A stretch of 64,000 nucleotides of DNA from Mimachlamys varia (GCA_947623455.1 OX392535.1:36046688-36110687); one strand, 5' to 3'. Shown: positions 26,071 through 38,039, numbered from the stretch's first letter. Made by a program: numbers and translations. Notes: a model not told the origin generated them from the sequence alone.

Positions 26071-26779
26071 AATCTTTTTCATCAAAATATAAATAAAGGT
26101 AATAACAACGAAACAACGAGGCTCACTATTGGGCATATTTATATTAGTCTTACATCACAACAACTCTAAAATAACTTTTATAAAATTTCAAAACAGTTAC
26201 AAGAATAATTGTGAGATTTAAACATGCAACAAAAATGTTAGCTACTTTTAATTAATATTTGCAGCAACAATATAAAACTAAGTAAAACAATATATGTTCC
26301 ACAGTATTCATTTGACCTAATATAAAGATAATTTTCATAATATGATAAGACATAATTTTATTTAGTGTATGATAATTTTGCCTGTACTTTTACAGTGAAT
26401 TGCAAATTTATGACAGACTTAGTATTTCTAAGAGTTTGGTAGGCGTGTTCAACTGAATCGTTTCGTACATTCGAAAACAAATTGTTTTACAATGTACTTA
26501 TGTGTTCATTATCTGCAGGTATTGCCATCTTAATTGAATAATCTTTATTCCAAATTTTCTATATCATCACTTATTTGAGTAAACAATTTGATTTTTGATT
26601 CAGTACCCGTTTCGCCCTATATTCATAAAGCTCGTTGGCGATACAATGGATATGAGCAACATACGATAACAAGATTACCATAGTATTTATATCAGATTTG
26701 GAACAATTCTGCTGGCACCCATTGGCAAACAATTAGGTTGATTTGCTTTCTTTATTTTATTCAGTTGCATTTTCCAAAT
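26071..26779. other. No identified feature
   Basis: AT-rich. 'ccctatattcataaagctcg' near 26615 faintly resembles an M2 end but has no partner. Confidence 0.35.
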
Positions 26780-26870
26780 TGACACAAAAAGTGTTTTCTA
26801 TTCTGTAGCTTTAACTAATGAAGATGGACGTTTTTGAGTATGCTTATTAGTGTGTTTACTTACTGTGCTT
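26780..26870 (+). mobile_element. Short RX fragment, plus orientation
   Basis: 'atgaagatggacgttttt' and 'gagtatgcttattagtgtg' match, in reverse orientation, the 38.73-kb RX segment that encodes MKIDVFEYAY followed by a stop. Confidence 0.6.
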
Positions 26871-26904
26871 TTTCTTCTTGTTGGTTGGTTGTTTTTTCGT
26901 CACA

Positions 26905-27300
26905 CCAACAGCCAGGGTCATTTAAGGACGCCCCCCCCCCCCCCGTTGTGATGCGATGCGGGTATGTGTGTTGAGAGCGTGTGTATTTAGGTTGCCGAGG
27001 TATATTCGCGTAAGGCTTCTTACGGTAGTCCGGATCTTTTGCCGATTTAAAGTGCTATCACCTTGAAGTATACTGCCGAAGGCCCCCACCCGGTCACATT
27101 ATACTGACAACGGTCGAACCAGTCGTTCCACTACCACACTGCTGAGCGTCAAGCAGGGAGTAGTAACTACCATTGTTAGAGACTCTGGTATGTCTCAGCC
27201 TGGGGATAGAACCCATAGCCTTTCTCACAGGGGCGAACGCTCTCAACTAAAGGCCAAAAGTGAGGTGTCAAGGGAGACATCAGGAAAGAGAAAGTTGGTT
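26905..27300 (-). mobile_element. SINE B copy (tRNA-derived)
   Basis: On the minus strand the head has an A-box-like 'ggcctttagttgagagcg' (27239-27255) and a B box GGGTTCTATCCCC (27202-27214), as in Pol III promoters derived from tRNA. The body includes 'ccgatttaaagtgctatc' (as read on +). The 3' end, read on minus, is CCTTAAATGACCCTGGCTGT followed by an AACC-rich tail. A 14-C run (26931-26944) lies just inside the 3' end. Confidence 0.75.
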
Positions 27301-27364
27301 GGAATGAATTCTTTGCTTGTGTCTTTCTATGATTATTACATTTCTGTATCTGAAAAAGATATAA

Positions 27365-27740
27365 GAGTTTGACCTTTGTGCCGATCACACTGACATTTAT
27401 TCAATTGATACTTTGTTTGAGTATGACCAATTTAACTTCATAATGTCATAACAAAATGTTAAGTAGTTTAGAGATGTATCAATTGACCCTGACTTTTGAT
27501 CCGATGACCTTGAGAAATATAATTATGTAAGAAAATATGAGCAGATGTTCGACAGATTAGTGTTACATGTAATTAGAGATAGTGAGGGGGCGATGTCATC
27601 ACCTTGGCACACACCTTGGAATGTTTGAAAAAAAAATTGTTACCCCTGACCTTCGCGTGAAAGCCAAATTGACCTGTTGACAGTGTATCCTTGACCTAAA
27701 GGTCAATGTCATTGGGACATAACGGTAGTATATAGCACAT
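27365..27740. repeat. TGACCT-rich degenerate region
   Basis: Words of the type TGACCTT/TTGACC recur about ten times ('gtttgacctttgtgccgat', 'ttgaccctgacttttgatc', 'tgacctgttgacagtg', 'ccttgacctaaaggtcaatg'). It looks like an old dispersed or tandem repeat rather than a gene. Confidence 0.35.
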
Positions 27741-27789
27741 TAGCTTAAGGTGATGTGGGTATACTTCATGTTCAGTCGTCAACGGTTTA

Positions 27790-27960
27790 GGAACAATCAG
27801 AGAATACCAAAGAGTCAACAAAACCAAAACCGGAACTCAAAATCGATTAAACTAGAGGCAAAATATGAACAAAGATATAATTACATGGATACCCTGTAAA
27901 TGTACGAGGATCAGACAATGAATTATTTTGAAGAATCAGAGTCAGGTCAAAAGAACCAAA
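27790..27960 (-). mobile_element. RX 3' fragment
   Basis: Begins on + with 'tcagagaataccaaagagtc' and runs through 'aatcgattaaactagaggc' to 'tgtacgagga'. It is truncated soon after, as expected of a 5'-truncated retrocopy in minus orientation. Confidence 0.65.
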
Positions 27961-28293
27961 GGGGAGACATATTAACTGAAATTCAACCGGTACTTAAAGA
28001 TCATCTTTATAAAATTGTGAAGTAAGGCAGGGGGTGTTTAGGTCATATACACATGCGAAAGTGTGTCTGTTTTACATGTGTACTCATTTGAGAACACTTA
28101 CATTGAATACATATTAGCTAGACACTTTCGTTTTATACTGAATAAAGGCTCTTGGACCGATCTGAATGCTGTCAATTAATATATAAATTCTATCTTTGCC
28201 AAGTTTCATGCTTATCCCAAGTTGCCATTTTATGTACGTTGTCAATAAGACCATTTATCAAAAATAGACAAAGGAATTAATTAAACCACGAAA

Positions 28294-28490
28294 ACATCAG
28301 AGAATACCGAAGCATCAACAAAACCATAATCCAAACTTAGATCATCAATAAAACTAGGGACAAAATATGAACAAAACATAGGATTTACATGGAGATCTTT
28401 GTAAAAGTACAAAAGAATAAGATCAGGTGTTCTTGAAGAGTAAGCATCTTCTGTTTTATCGACGACATTCGTCCATCTACGTACAGTATT
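28294..28490 (-). mobile_element. RX 3' fragment
   Basis: 'catcagagaataccgaagca' to 'cgacgacattcgtcc'. It shares the RX 3' end and ends at a different upstream point from its neighbours. Confidence 0.7.
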
Positions 28491-28664
28491 TTAACACATA
28501 ATTTAGTTGAAATGTAATGATAGCTTTTCATTGTCGAAAGATGTTCTATGGCGAGAAAATATCCCAACAAGCAAGGCAAAACCCCAACAAACAAACACAT
28601 CATAATACTGTATAAATGTATCAGTTACTAAGATACAATTGGATTACTATAGAAATAAACCACA

Positions 28665-28780
28665 AAGGGTCTCCCTGTAAATCTTTCCTTTGTGAATATT
28701 TTGCCAATAGTTTAATTGATTTTGAGTTTGGATTATAATTTTGTTGACGCTTCGGTATTCTCTGACTTTCATTTTGCTTC
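28665..28780 (+). mobile_element. RX 3' end fragment, plus orientation
   Basis: 'gtctccctgtaaatctttcc' through 'gattttgagtttggattat' to 'gacgcttcggtattctctga' followed by a T-rich tail. It lies in opposite orientation to the two fragments upstream. Confidence 0.7.
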
Positions 28781-28985
28781 AATGACAATTTGCCAAAGTA
28801 GAAATGAGACCCAGTGGGAGGGGGCAATATATCATGTGGGAGTTTCCTGAAAGTCATATTCTTTACTTGGCAGCAATCTCCTGGAAAAGGGTTAACCAGA
28901 AATCCCTCGGGAGACATTTGCGAAAACATTCCACATAAATGAGGAATGAAAAGCGCGACAAATTGACAATATTGTCATATCGTGT

Positions 28986-29243
28986 CATCGATATTCAGGG
29001 GTCACGCTCACCTACGCTCTCCACACCCCTGGAATATGTCATGGCTAAGGCATTCCCAGGTAGAAAATCCCTGGACAATTGCTAAGCTGATGTCTGTCTT
29101 TTAAAGGTTACAATGGAACTGCAACCGACTTCATCAACATGATGTGACCACGACATTCGTTTGTTGTCTGGGCTTGTAGTTTTCCCCATGATATACTCCA
29201 TGGGGTATAGTGAGCGTAGGTGAGCGTAAACCTTGGATATCGA
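28986..29243. mobile_element. TIR element of about 255 bp
   Basis: The left end reads TCGATATTCAGGGGTCACGC then TCACCTACGCTC. The right end, reverse complemented, reads TCGATATCCAAGGTTTACGC then TCACCTACGCTC. The inverted repeats are about 34 bp. Further out, 'catatcg' words on both sides suggest a slightly longer palindrome. No coding content. Confidence 0.7.
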
Positions 29244-29639
29244 GGAGGATCATATCGATATACTTTATATGGTGAACATCAAAGGCCTACACATACCGGA
29301 AGAGAATTTTGATGATTTATGAAACAACGTACAGTAATTCTCCTATTTCAAGTCAATTGGTATTGCCTAACATCTGGGTAAAATGCTTTACTAAAATATA
29401 CTGCATGCTTCCCGCCTTTCGTGGTATTCTCAGGGCTTCTTGGGAAAAATTTCATTTGGACTTCAAATGGTACAAGTGTCAGTGTTTTGGACTTGTTTGA
29501 ATAATCATTGTGTGGCTTATCATTATACAAATCATTAATGCGGAAATGGAATACAGCATGTTTTACTTTCATGATGTATGGAAACAAAACCATTACCCAT
29601 ACTTTTCCTTGGTCATTTACTCGTCAGTAAGTAATAATA
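29244..29639. other. No identified feature
   Basis: Short ORFs overlap on both strands here (29309-29500 +, 29348-29593 -), but neither shows a motif. Confidence 0.35.
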
Positions 29640-30412
29640 GAGACACACAAGAGATCCCAGAGGGATCTTGGCGGCCACCATTGATAATTTTTCATTGATT
29701 CTTAAAAAGTTGGATCTTTCTTCTTCTTTTTTTCCTTCGTTTATGTATTTAATCTTAATTCTTTGAATATTTCTTGAAAATTGATAATAGATGTAAGAAG
29801 GTTTCTTGTCAGGAGTTTTGTTTTTCTGATCAAATCCAAATTACAAATATTTAAGAAAGGTCCATCTTGTAATAAACATAATGTACTTCCATAGTTAACA
29901 TAGAAGATGGCCGTTAGGCGGCCATATTTTCCCCCTGGAGCAGTCTAAAAATTAGACCATGCACGACTAGGGACCAAACAGAACCTGTTCTCAAAACATG
30001 GCGATCACAAACTATCACTGTCAAAATCCAAGATTGCCGTCTGAAACCAGATTGTTTTATGAATCACTTCCACAAACTGGACAACGCACAACTTGGGACC
30101 ACGGGGAACCTGCGTAGGAAATCGAGAAGGATCCAACCAAAACTTTAAGAATTAGCAATCACAAACTATATCAATGCAAAATCCAAGATGGCTGTATGTC
30201 AGCCATATTGTATTTCAGATCAGCCTAAAAATATACAGTGCACAACGAGGCACTAAGTGGAACCTACATATGGAATTTGAGTAAGATCCATGCAGTAAGT
30301 ACTTCTCAAGAAATAGCGATGACAAGATTTGTTTAAGGACGGACGACGGACCGACTATGCACGGACGCAGGGCGATGTGAATAGCCCACCATCATCATGA
30401 TGGTGGGTAAAT
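29640..30412 (+). mobile_element. Pearl / non-autonomous Helentron-like element
   Basis: The 5' part has a small palindrome (GATCCCAGAGGGATC, about 29654-29668). The core holds three tandem units of about 130-155 bp, starting near 29905, 30031 and 30186. Each unit contains a 'aagatggcc/aagattgcc' start, a 'gcacaac...gggacca'-type middle and a 'caatcacaaact'-type end. Then comes an ACGG-rich stretch (30339-30368) and a 3' hairpin with 11-bp perfect arms (30385-30407, cccaccatcat / atgatggtggg). Core repeats plus ACGG microsatellite plus terminal hairpin is the layout described for bivalve pearl elements and HINEs. Confidence 0.55.
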
Positions 30413-30532
30413 AAAACCATCTTGATTTACTTAGTCTCTGCTAGTACATGTAAGTATAATATGCGATTAGTACAACTTAGCGTGTAAGAAATAATGCTTG
30501 TTTTCTTAAGCATAGTACTGTACAATTCCAAC

Positions 30533-32079
30533 AGGCCTAGTTTCACGAACGTTCGTCAACGAAAGGTAATTCCTTTACTTAAAACTCTCCTTAGAAAAGC
30601 ATTAGAGAAGTAACGGGAAAATCTAAGTCGAATGAATTTTCATTAAAATTGTATAATTGCTGACATTTTGTTTAAACTGCCCGAAAATTAAGTAAAAAAA
30701 GGCCCTTCTTTTATTACTCTTAGAATGATTAAAAGGCCATTTGTAATATCAAATCTTATAGCGATTTACTAAAACCTTGAAAAAGTCGGTCTAAGTATTT
30801 ATAGCTAACAAAGTTCCTGCAGCCTGGTCTGTTAATCTGACGATTCGACAAAAAAAAAAAGAGTTACAATATCAGTCGATTTTGAAAAATGAAATTTCTC
30901 GACTGTAATACACATACTTTGGAATATGATGTGCATGCACGGGCTTATGTGCTTACATGGCAGCTACGCCCCTGCAAAAAGGATAGTTCCGACAGCAGTT
31001 ACGTGCATTGACTTTTTTTCTATAAGATAAATAGCAAGAATACTTCTCAACTCTGTAAGCGATCGAAAAGCCAAGAAAATCGGCGTTCTTTCACACGAGG
31101 CCTTGTTAATCCTGTAACATTTTTCATCGTTATAGCTCTACTTCAAACATTAATTCCTGATTTCCCGCGGTGATTTAACAAACGCCGGGCTATCGAGGTA
31201 TAAAAATTACATTATAACGACACAATAAATCAATAACTTACATGCTTTGCAGTGTATCTTGTCTACATTAGCAGTGAAAAGGACATTTGTTCCCGTAAGT
31301 GCGAGTCGTCACACTGATCATTAGGGCAGAAGAACGTAGGGCATTGCATACAATGGACATATGTTGGATCTAACCACATCTAGACAGGGAGGTCGGTAAC
31401 ATGATTGGAAAACCAGTCGGGTGAAATAAACGGCGACACATGATGTAACAGCTGTAGACAAACGGAACAGCCGATATCTGATATAAGTATGGACAATAAA
31501 GTTCTTTCAAATATTATCTTTTTAGATTTTAAAAATGTTGTCTTATTTTTGTCTTGGTTCGCAATTAACTTTAATTTCAGATAACAGAAGTATCTGTTTT
31601 TTTTCAGGAAATCATTCTGAAACTTTGATTTGGTGTATATAACTTATCATCTATCTTTAAACAATGAATGTAAGATACACGAATTTCATTGAACCTTTAT
31701 CATTGATTAAAATAATATGAAATATTTTCAACGAAATTTTGATAAGATGTACCCCGTAGTCTGTCGTAATTAAAAAACACTGTGCCATATGTTTGCTTTG
31801 CTATCTAGGACATACATAATAACAAAGCTCTTTAAAGTCGTCCACGGGTGTTCTAAAAAAATCGGTCACATCATGAATTTCTGATATCAGCTGATTCAAG
31901 GTTAATTTGTTGGAAGTCTTCAGGAAACTCCTTACTTTAAAAATGTCCATAGGAAATCATTAAAAAATTTAAGGAGAAAATCCTTAGTTAAGGAGCTTTC
32001 CTTAATTTCTGTGATGCTTTCCTATGGAATGTTAAAGAATTTCCTTAATTTAAGGAACGTTGATGAAACAGGGGCCTGC
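30533..32079. mobile_element. Possible TIR-bounded unit of about 1.5 kb
   Basis: The left edge 'ggcctagtttcacgaacgtt' and the right edge, reverse complemented, 'ggcccctgtttcatcaacgt' are inverted repeats. Inside, near the right end, is a second inverted pair ('ttaaggagaaaatcctta' and 'tccttaatttaagga' words, 31918-32060). The long interior has no transposase that I can read, so this may be a non-autonomous element, or two solo ends with unrelated DNA between. Confidence 0.35.
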
Positions 32080-32081
32080 TA

Positions 32082-32180
32082 CATGTAAACCACTAGCCCT
32101 CCGTCTCCGGGTCTGGGGCCTACATGGGCAGTTGCCAGGTACGTACCGATTTCCAATTTTCCTCCATCACTACAACTAGG
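32082..32180 (+). mobile_element. SINE A fragment, plus orientation
   Basis: 'accactagccctccgtctcc' and 'gggcagttgccaggta' followed by a shortened 'ccaattttcctccatcac' match the sense strand of the 59.2-kb SINE A. It abuts the right edge of the preceding TIR unit. Confidence 0.55.
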
Positions 32181-32754
32181 GACGCACCTTTACGTGTGTC
32201 GTGTACTGTTGCAAGGACGAAAAAAATCCTGATCAAACCCAAGATCAAATAAGCAGATACATACATTGGTTAATCGTTCATTCTCCAATGGGCCACTATA
32301 CTAAACAGGGCAATTTTATAAGAGGTAAACTAGATGCCTAGTGGTATCATAGTGAGGGTCATGTCATATCCGTACGGTGCTTAAATATTAGGTTTTTTAT
32401 ATTACGTTTCGTAAAATCCATAATGGTACCAGAGAGACCACTGATGTGTCATTCATAAATATCCCCGAAATATGTTAAATTTGATTTATTTCGATCAGCA
32501 TCTCCGCAAATCGTAATTTGCTTGCGATGTTCTTCAAGACGACGCGAAGTCGTCATTTTGTGATTTGCAAATTGTGAACAATAATATAATATTTTATGTC
32601 TTTATATCTGTCGAAGAAGAAAAAGGAAATATATATCAAGAAAATGTACAGGTATATAAAAAAACTCTTGTCCTTTATATCAACTATTCAGATTTGATTT
32701 CACTTTATCTTAGTATGTTTAGTTTGGTTTAATTTTGTGCGATGCCCCTATAAT
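32181..32754. other. No identified feature
   Basis: AT-rich spacer. Confidence 0.35.
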
Positions 32755-33065
32755 TTAATCTTGTTTGAAACACGCATTTTCATTGGCTTAAAAAATATAT
32801 TATCAGCCCATAGCGTAAAAAATGACACGCCGTTTATAACGTCGCTTTTGATTGGCTGATGTAGCAGCGTAATGATTTGTAAGAGAAAAGAGTCCATCAA
32901 CAAAGTAAATTTTCGCAGGGTAAAGATTAAATTTTAAAACTTGAATCCATTCTTTATTTTATGCGGTTATAACACGCAAAAAATCTTAAGCCGCTTCTCG
33001 GTTTATTTAGAGTACACTCCGTTTTTTGTTTGTTATACCCCCGTAACATAAAACATAGGTTCATG
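32755..33065. mobile_element. Dispersed repeat family R2, copy 1
   Basis: About 310 bp shared with 44790-45130: 'cttgtttgaaac', 'cattttcattggctta', 'cgtcgcttttgattggctga', 'aattttcgcagggta', 'gtttatttagagtacactcc'. No ORF and no clear terminal repeats. Its nature is unknown; a third short piece is at 41.8 kb. Confidence 0.7.
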
Positions 33066-33094
33066 TTAATTCTAAATTAACAGCTAAGTCACCA

Positions 33095-33180
33095 GTGTAT
33101 GCGATGTGGTTGCATGTTCGTGTAAGCCTACTAGCAATTGTGCGTGACTAAAGACGACTTAACAGTGCTACCACACTGAC
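33095..33180 (-). mobile_element. SINE B fragment
   Basis: 'gcatgttcgtgtaagcct' and 'acagtgctaccacactgaca' match the central part of the SINE B copy at 13.3 kb. Confidence 0.5.
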
Positions 33181-33184
33181 ACTC

Positions 33185-33564
33185 GAATTATGGTGCTTGC
33201 ATGCTGACGATGATGACGATGCTATCACGTCAATGTTATGATTATGGTGTTTTGTCATGATGGTGATGTTATGATGTTATTATGATGTTGACGGCGATGA
33301 CAAAGTGATATCACGATGGTGATGTGGTACATGATGGTGATAATATGGTGATATTATGAAGATTATGGTGTCGTGGTGATGATGATATGGTGGTATATTG
33401 ATGATAGTTATTGTGCCTTGATGATATTGTGATACTATGATGATTCATGGTGACGATGGTATGTTGATGATGAAAAGAATGATCTTGTTTTTGATAATGG
33501 TGACGATGTTGATTGTGAAGTTCGATGTTGATTGTGAAGTTCGATGATGGTTAGGATCGTGAGG

Positions 33565-33606
<42 letters not shown>

Positions 33607-33665
33607 GAATGTGAAGTTCGATGATGGTAAGGATCGTGAGGTTTGGTGATGATGATTCGACCAGG
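33185..33665. repeat. GAT/GTGAT microsatellite and short duplications
   Basis: Starts as irregular 'gatgatgacgatg' and 'atggtgatgttatgat' words and becomes a pure (GAT)n block of about a dozen units near 33570-33603. Longer words are duplicated around it: 'gttcgatgttgattgtgaa' twice, and 'ggatcgtgaggtttg.tgatg' twice. The serine-rich minus-strand ORFs here are artefacts of the trinucleotide repeat. Confidence 0.85.
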
Positions 33666-33836
33666 CCATGATTCGTCGAAGGAGGCATTTGGAAGGCGAA
33701 ATTTATTCAGGAAAAACATGGACTTTAAAGTGAGTAATATGTTCATGCAGGGGAGGGGGTACATTTAAACAGGAATATTATGAAATAATTTCAACTTTTC
33801 TCGCGTATATTTTCATTTTTTCATTCTGTCTTTTCG

Positions 33837-34625
33837 ATTATCACCAAACTCTCTTAATATACCACTGTACCCAAATATACCGAGGCACGGTGGTCTAGTG
33901 GTAGGACGCCGAGCTCGTAATCGAACGGTTGCGAGTTCTAGTCCTGGTCACAGCGTTGTGTTGTATCCTTGAGCAAAATACGTATTATTACCACCAGACT
34001 CTCTCAATATACATTATGTACCGCGAGACCAAAATATATCAAACACCAAATTTTCTCGATATACCGCCGTACAAAAACATACTGCCAAACGCTCTAGATA
34101 TACTGCCGTTCCAAAACATACCGCCAAACACTCTCGTAATCCTGCTGTACCAAAAACATACCGCAAACTAATCTCGATATACCGCCGTACCAAAAACATA
34201 CTACAAAACACTCTCGATATGCCGCCGTACCAAAAACATACTACAAAACACTCGATATACCGCCGTACCAAAACATACCGCAAAATACTCTCTTTATACC
34301 GCCGTACCAAAACATACCGAAAAATACTCTCTATATACCGCCGTACCAAAACAAACCGTCAACTCTTTTGATATACCGCCGTACCAAAATATACCGTCAA
34401 ACACTATCGATATACTACCGTACCAAAACATACCGTCAAACACTCTCGATATACCGCGTACCAAAACATACCGCAAAACACTCTCGATATACCGCGTACC
34501 AAAACATACTGCCAAACACACTCGATATACTGCCGTACAAAAACATACCGTCAAACACTCTCGATATGCCGCCGTACCAAAACATACCGCCAACCTTTTC
34601 GATAAACTGCCGTATCAAAATGCAC
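33837..34625. repeat. Minisatellite with about 39-bp unit, interrupted by a SINE
   Basis: The unit is close to 'accgccgtaccaaaacatac' followed by 'cgccaaacactctcgatat', repeated some 17 times from about 33980 to 34625, with one more decayed unit (33840-33881) on the far side of the SINE C fragment. A unit length near a multiple of three keeps several frames open on both strands. The resulting 13-residue repeats (such as VRRYIESVLRYVL) should not be taken as protein. Confidence 0.85.
33882..33978 (+). mobile_element. SINE C fragment inside the minisatellite
   Basis: 'gaggcacggtggtctagtgg' (A box) and 'cggttgcgagttctagtcc' (B box) match the head of the SINE at 48.8 kb through 'tgtgttgtatccttgag', after which minisatellite sequence resumes. 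It is tRNA-derived; the body and tail are missing. Confidence 0.75.
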
Positions 34626-37600
34626 CGCATACATGTATTAATTATGATTTATATTTATGACAACTTTTACTTGTTAATAATCTAGCTGATTCAGGAATGG
34701 TGTACCAAAACATTTGTGTAATGGCGATGAATGTAAACTGATGACCTGAAATGTCCATGATTAGGTCAAGCACGTGGACCTATTATTTACCCCACTTGAC
34801 AAACACTTATATGAAGTTCTATATTAACAAGTTGAACAGTGTCAACGAATATTTAAATATATATCTACTTCCGGAATTGAAATTGCCCGGATGTTTGGGT
34901 GATGGCGTTAAGGACATGTTTAAGTACACGTACCATTGAAGACTGACCCTATGTGGGACCCGAACCTAATACATGGCTAAGTCTAATATCAAACCTGAAG
35001 GCGTTGGAGAGTTTCACCAACAAGGATTATCATTGACACCCCGAACAGGTTAACAGCCCTTCGGTTATCGCTGTTCTTTTACCTTGGTTTATTATATAAA
35101 TAGAAACATCCGACTCGATTGTTAATCTGGTTTAGTGACACTAACCAATTACCTTCTTTTCTGTTCTAGCAATCGACAGCAAATAAGTTTTTTCACAAAA
35201 TATTCCATATCCCATCTCCTTCGTACCCCCCCCCCCCCCCCCCCCCCCAAATTAAAATGTTTGTTTAGTCATCATGACTAGTCGGCTTCAATTTTGTTCA
35301 ATCCATCCAAATTAAACTTTTTAATATTACTTGATCGGGTATAATATTGAATTTCGATTAGACACTCCCCCCTTTGGCTTATCATCGTTTGTCTAGAATG
35401 TAGGGTTAAGTATTAAATATAAAACCACTGCGATTGTAATATGACCCCACCGTAGTCTGGCAATGTCGTAAAATTAGGAACACGAACGATACATCAAGTC
35501 CCGCGAGCCTCCTTAAGTCTGAATAACAAGGACAAGCTTTGGGGGACGACATAAATGAAACACGGCGGAGCACCTGTGGAAGACCAAAGTACGCAGATAC
35601 TTCACGTCAGCTGTCGTCTCATTCGCGTGACATTTTGATATTTGTTGTACTTACCAAGGAGATATCAAAAAGATGAACACTTGAATCCAAGACAACGCCT
35701 TTACGAATATACTATTGCAATTGTACGCAACGCGTTCCTGTAGCATGTGTGGGCTTATTGAGAAACACAAGAGCGCTTGTGTATAGACGAGTATATACAG
35801 GCCGTAGAAGTGTAAATTACATTGATATAAAGATAAATATAGATTGTGCTCCTCTTGTAATTGGAATGCTGATCTGTTGTTTGTTATGAAAATAGGAATA
35901 TCATGTATGGAATGTATTTCAAAAGACAATAAAGAACACATAAAGCGAATTCCGTACATACAGAAAACACATCTAGACTGTAGATTTATACTGTGTACCT
36001 TATAAATATAAATCAAATTTCATCGCGAAAGATTAATCTTTTGTGTTGAATTATAAGCAATAAACATTCAATATATCGGACAAAGTCGACGTACTGAATG
36101 AAATTTCAAACTGTTTTCTCCTAACGAACATTTTTTGTTTATTTTTACGTAACACAATGTATATAGACATAAAAAAGAGAATTGCAGACACGGACATTAC
36201 AGAAAAACATCATGATTCTAAGACAAAAAGACAGAAGTTACGCTAATCAAACCAACCCAGTTGCTCGCAGATTTGTAAATTTTCAACAGTGATAAATCAC
36301 ACATTGAAGTTGTTGCCGATGAGCAAAAATGGATTTCAAAGCACTTTTTTATTCAAAAGTCATCAAAATTTGTCTCACCCATTGCAAAGAACTCCAAGAC
36401 CATCAGACTAGTAATTCTACGGCGAATAGAAAATGGCCGCTGTGGGCAGGTCATTTAGAACAAGGAACCCAGTAGACGATGAATTACTGTTAATCCACAT
36501 GTTTTTGAGATAATCTTATTTAAGCGATCGCGAGTTTCGTACTGAAAGCAATCCGCATATTATGACTGCGCGAATAACAGTACTAGTTTCTGTATATCGC
36601 TTTCTACAACAAATATTGTTAGTGTGCCAATGCATCATTGCTCTTATATGTTTCAATTCGGTTATGCGCTAAAATTTGAGCACGCTAAAATTGTTACGTT
36701 GACAGTATGCTTTAAAGTTTACATGCATTATGCGGATTATATGTAACTGAAGTTGATTATACAAATTGTAAAGACCGTCTTAAAAACACAACAAAGCACC
36801 TAAACAGCGTCATGCATTTTAGAAGAGTATATTGACTATATTTGATTGTTCCGTTAGTTTGAATATTTTCGCGAGTTTTTTTTTTCAAAGTTATCTTGTG
36901 GCAATCAAAATATAACTATTGAAACATTCTTCATCGAATAATATTGAAGTAATGACGGATATATGACGAATTTCGCACTATATCACTAGGTTAAAGTTGT
37001 GCCCCCTACATACGAGGTCGTTTTTTGTATATGTTAGTTTTTATCTATTCATCACCATACAATTATACTGATACCAGTTAACTAGAAAAACGGCTTCCTT
37101 CCCCTTTTTATGACCGACTCCCCTCTGCTCATTTATCCGAACTGCTGACAAAACGGCCAATAGTCGTCTGAGTCCAATTAAATAGCACTGACCCGAAATG
37201 TGTTTACAAGCGTTGCCTTAACCCTGATATAATTCAATTTCATTTTGTGGGTGACCTTGACATGCTTAGCCAAGGTTACTATATGGTTTACTCATAAAAC
37301 TGCTGCGATCTCGCCGAGAAAAAGACTTCTGTCCAAGGCCAAATCCTCTCGTGTCGATTATCAGCAATACATGGGTTATCTGTAATCTTCCATGATGTAT
37401 ATTTAAGTACAAAGATTAAAGAGAATTTGCCCAACAAAAAAAAAAAAAATAAAAACAAGTATAATTTATCAACATAGTGAAAACCAGTCCTTGAGAATGA
37501 CTCTGACGGATGTTCGTATTTCCTGGAGTTATTTTTCTCGGTTATAAATAATCGTGTTTTTGATCGGTTTAAGCCTGATATTTTGAAGTTTCTGGCCATA

Positions 37601-37978
37601 ATCACCCATTTTTCTATGCTTCTTCCACTATCTTTTGACGATATGTCATTTACCATTGTATATGTATGGAATGGCTCAAGTTCCTTAAGATGAAAAATAT
37701 CTCCACGGAAAGGTAATTAAATGATTATTTGATGCATTTAGTTTAACAGTATGTATGTGCAGTTGAATATTTAACCAGCATTTGATAGATAAATCACTGA
37801 ACATTCCATTCGTTCGTTTATTAATAATATTAAAATATCAACTGGGGGAAATGGGAAAAGGCCGAATTGGCCCCTTCCGGATTTCCTTTTCTCCAGAAGA
37901 CATAAGTGGCGCTTAGCTTAGGGGTTAAACGGTCGTATCACAAAAATGTGACAGTAATGAATTAAAAAAACCCTGATT
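34626..37978. other. Long stretch without identified genes
   Basis: About 3.3 kb. It contains a 23-C tract, an A run near 37437-37449, and minus-strand ORFs at 35651-36016 and 37288-37656 that show no domain. The latter is stretched by the A run. Confidence 0.4.
35226..35248. repeat. Poly(C) tract, 23 C
   Basis: Uninterrupted cytosine run. It is the longest homopolymer in the window and a potential quadruplex on the other strand. Confidence 0.9.
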
Positions 37979-38039
37979 CGCTAAATATATAGGGACGCCT
38001 GCAGCTGGCGGCTCTCAGAGTAGGAATTCCTGGTAAGCA

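Noticed and set aside
25687..26136. 149-codon minus-strand ORF as a gene
   Set aside because: Its only recognisable part is an RX repeat fragment; the rest matches nothing.
33435..33764. Serine-rich / isoleucine-rich minus-strand ORFs
   Set aside because: Translation of a (GAT)n microsatellite.
34014..34685. 13-residue repeat ORFs (VRRYIES-like and IYRRTKIY-like) on both strands
   Set aside because: By-products of the 39-bp minisatellite, open on both strands at once.
35651..36016. 121-codon minus-strand frame
   Set aside because: Starts at a non-ATG codon and has no recognisable motif; typical of AT-rich chance frames.
37288..37656. 122-codon minus-strand ORF
   Set aside because: Includes an A/T-run-derived hydrophobic stretch; no domain or splice support.
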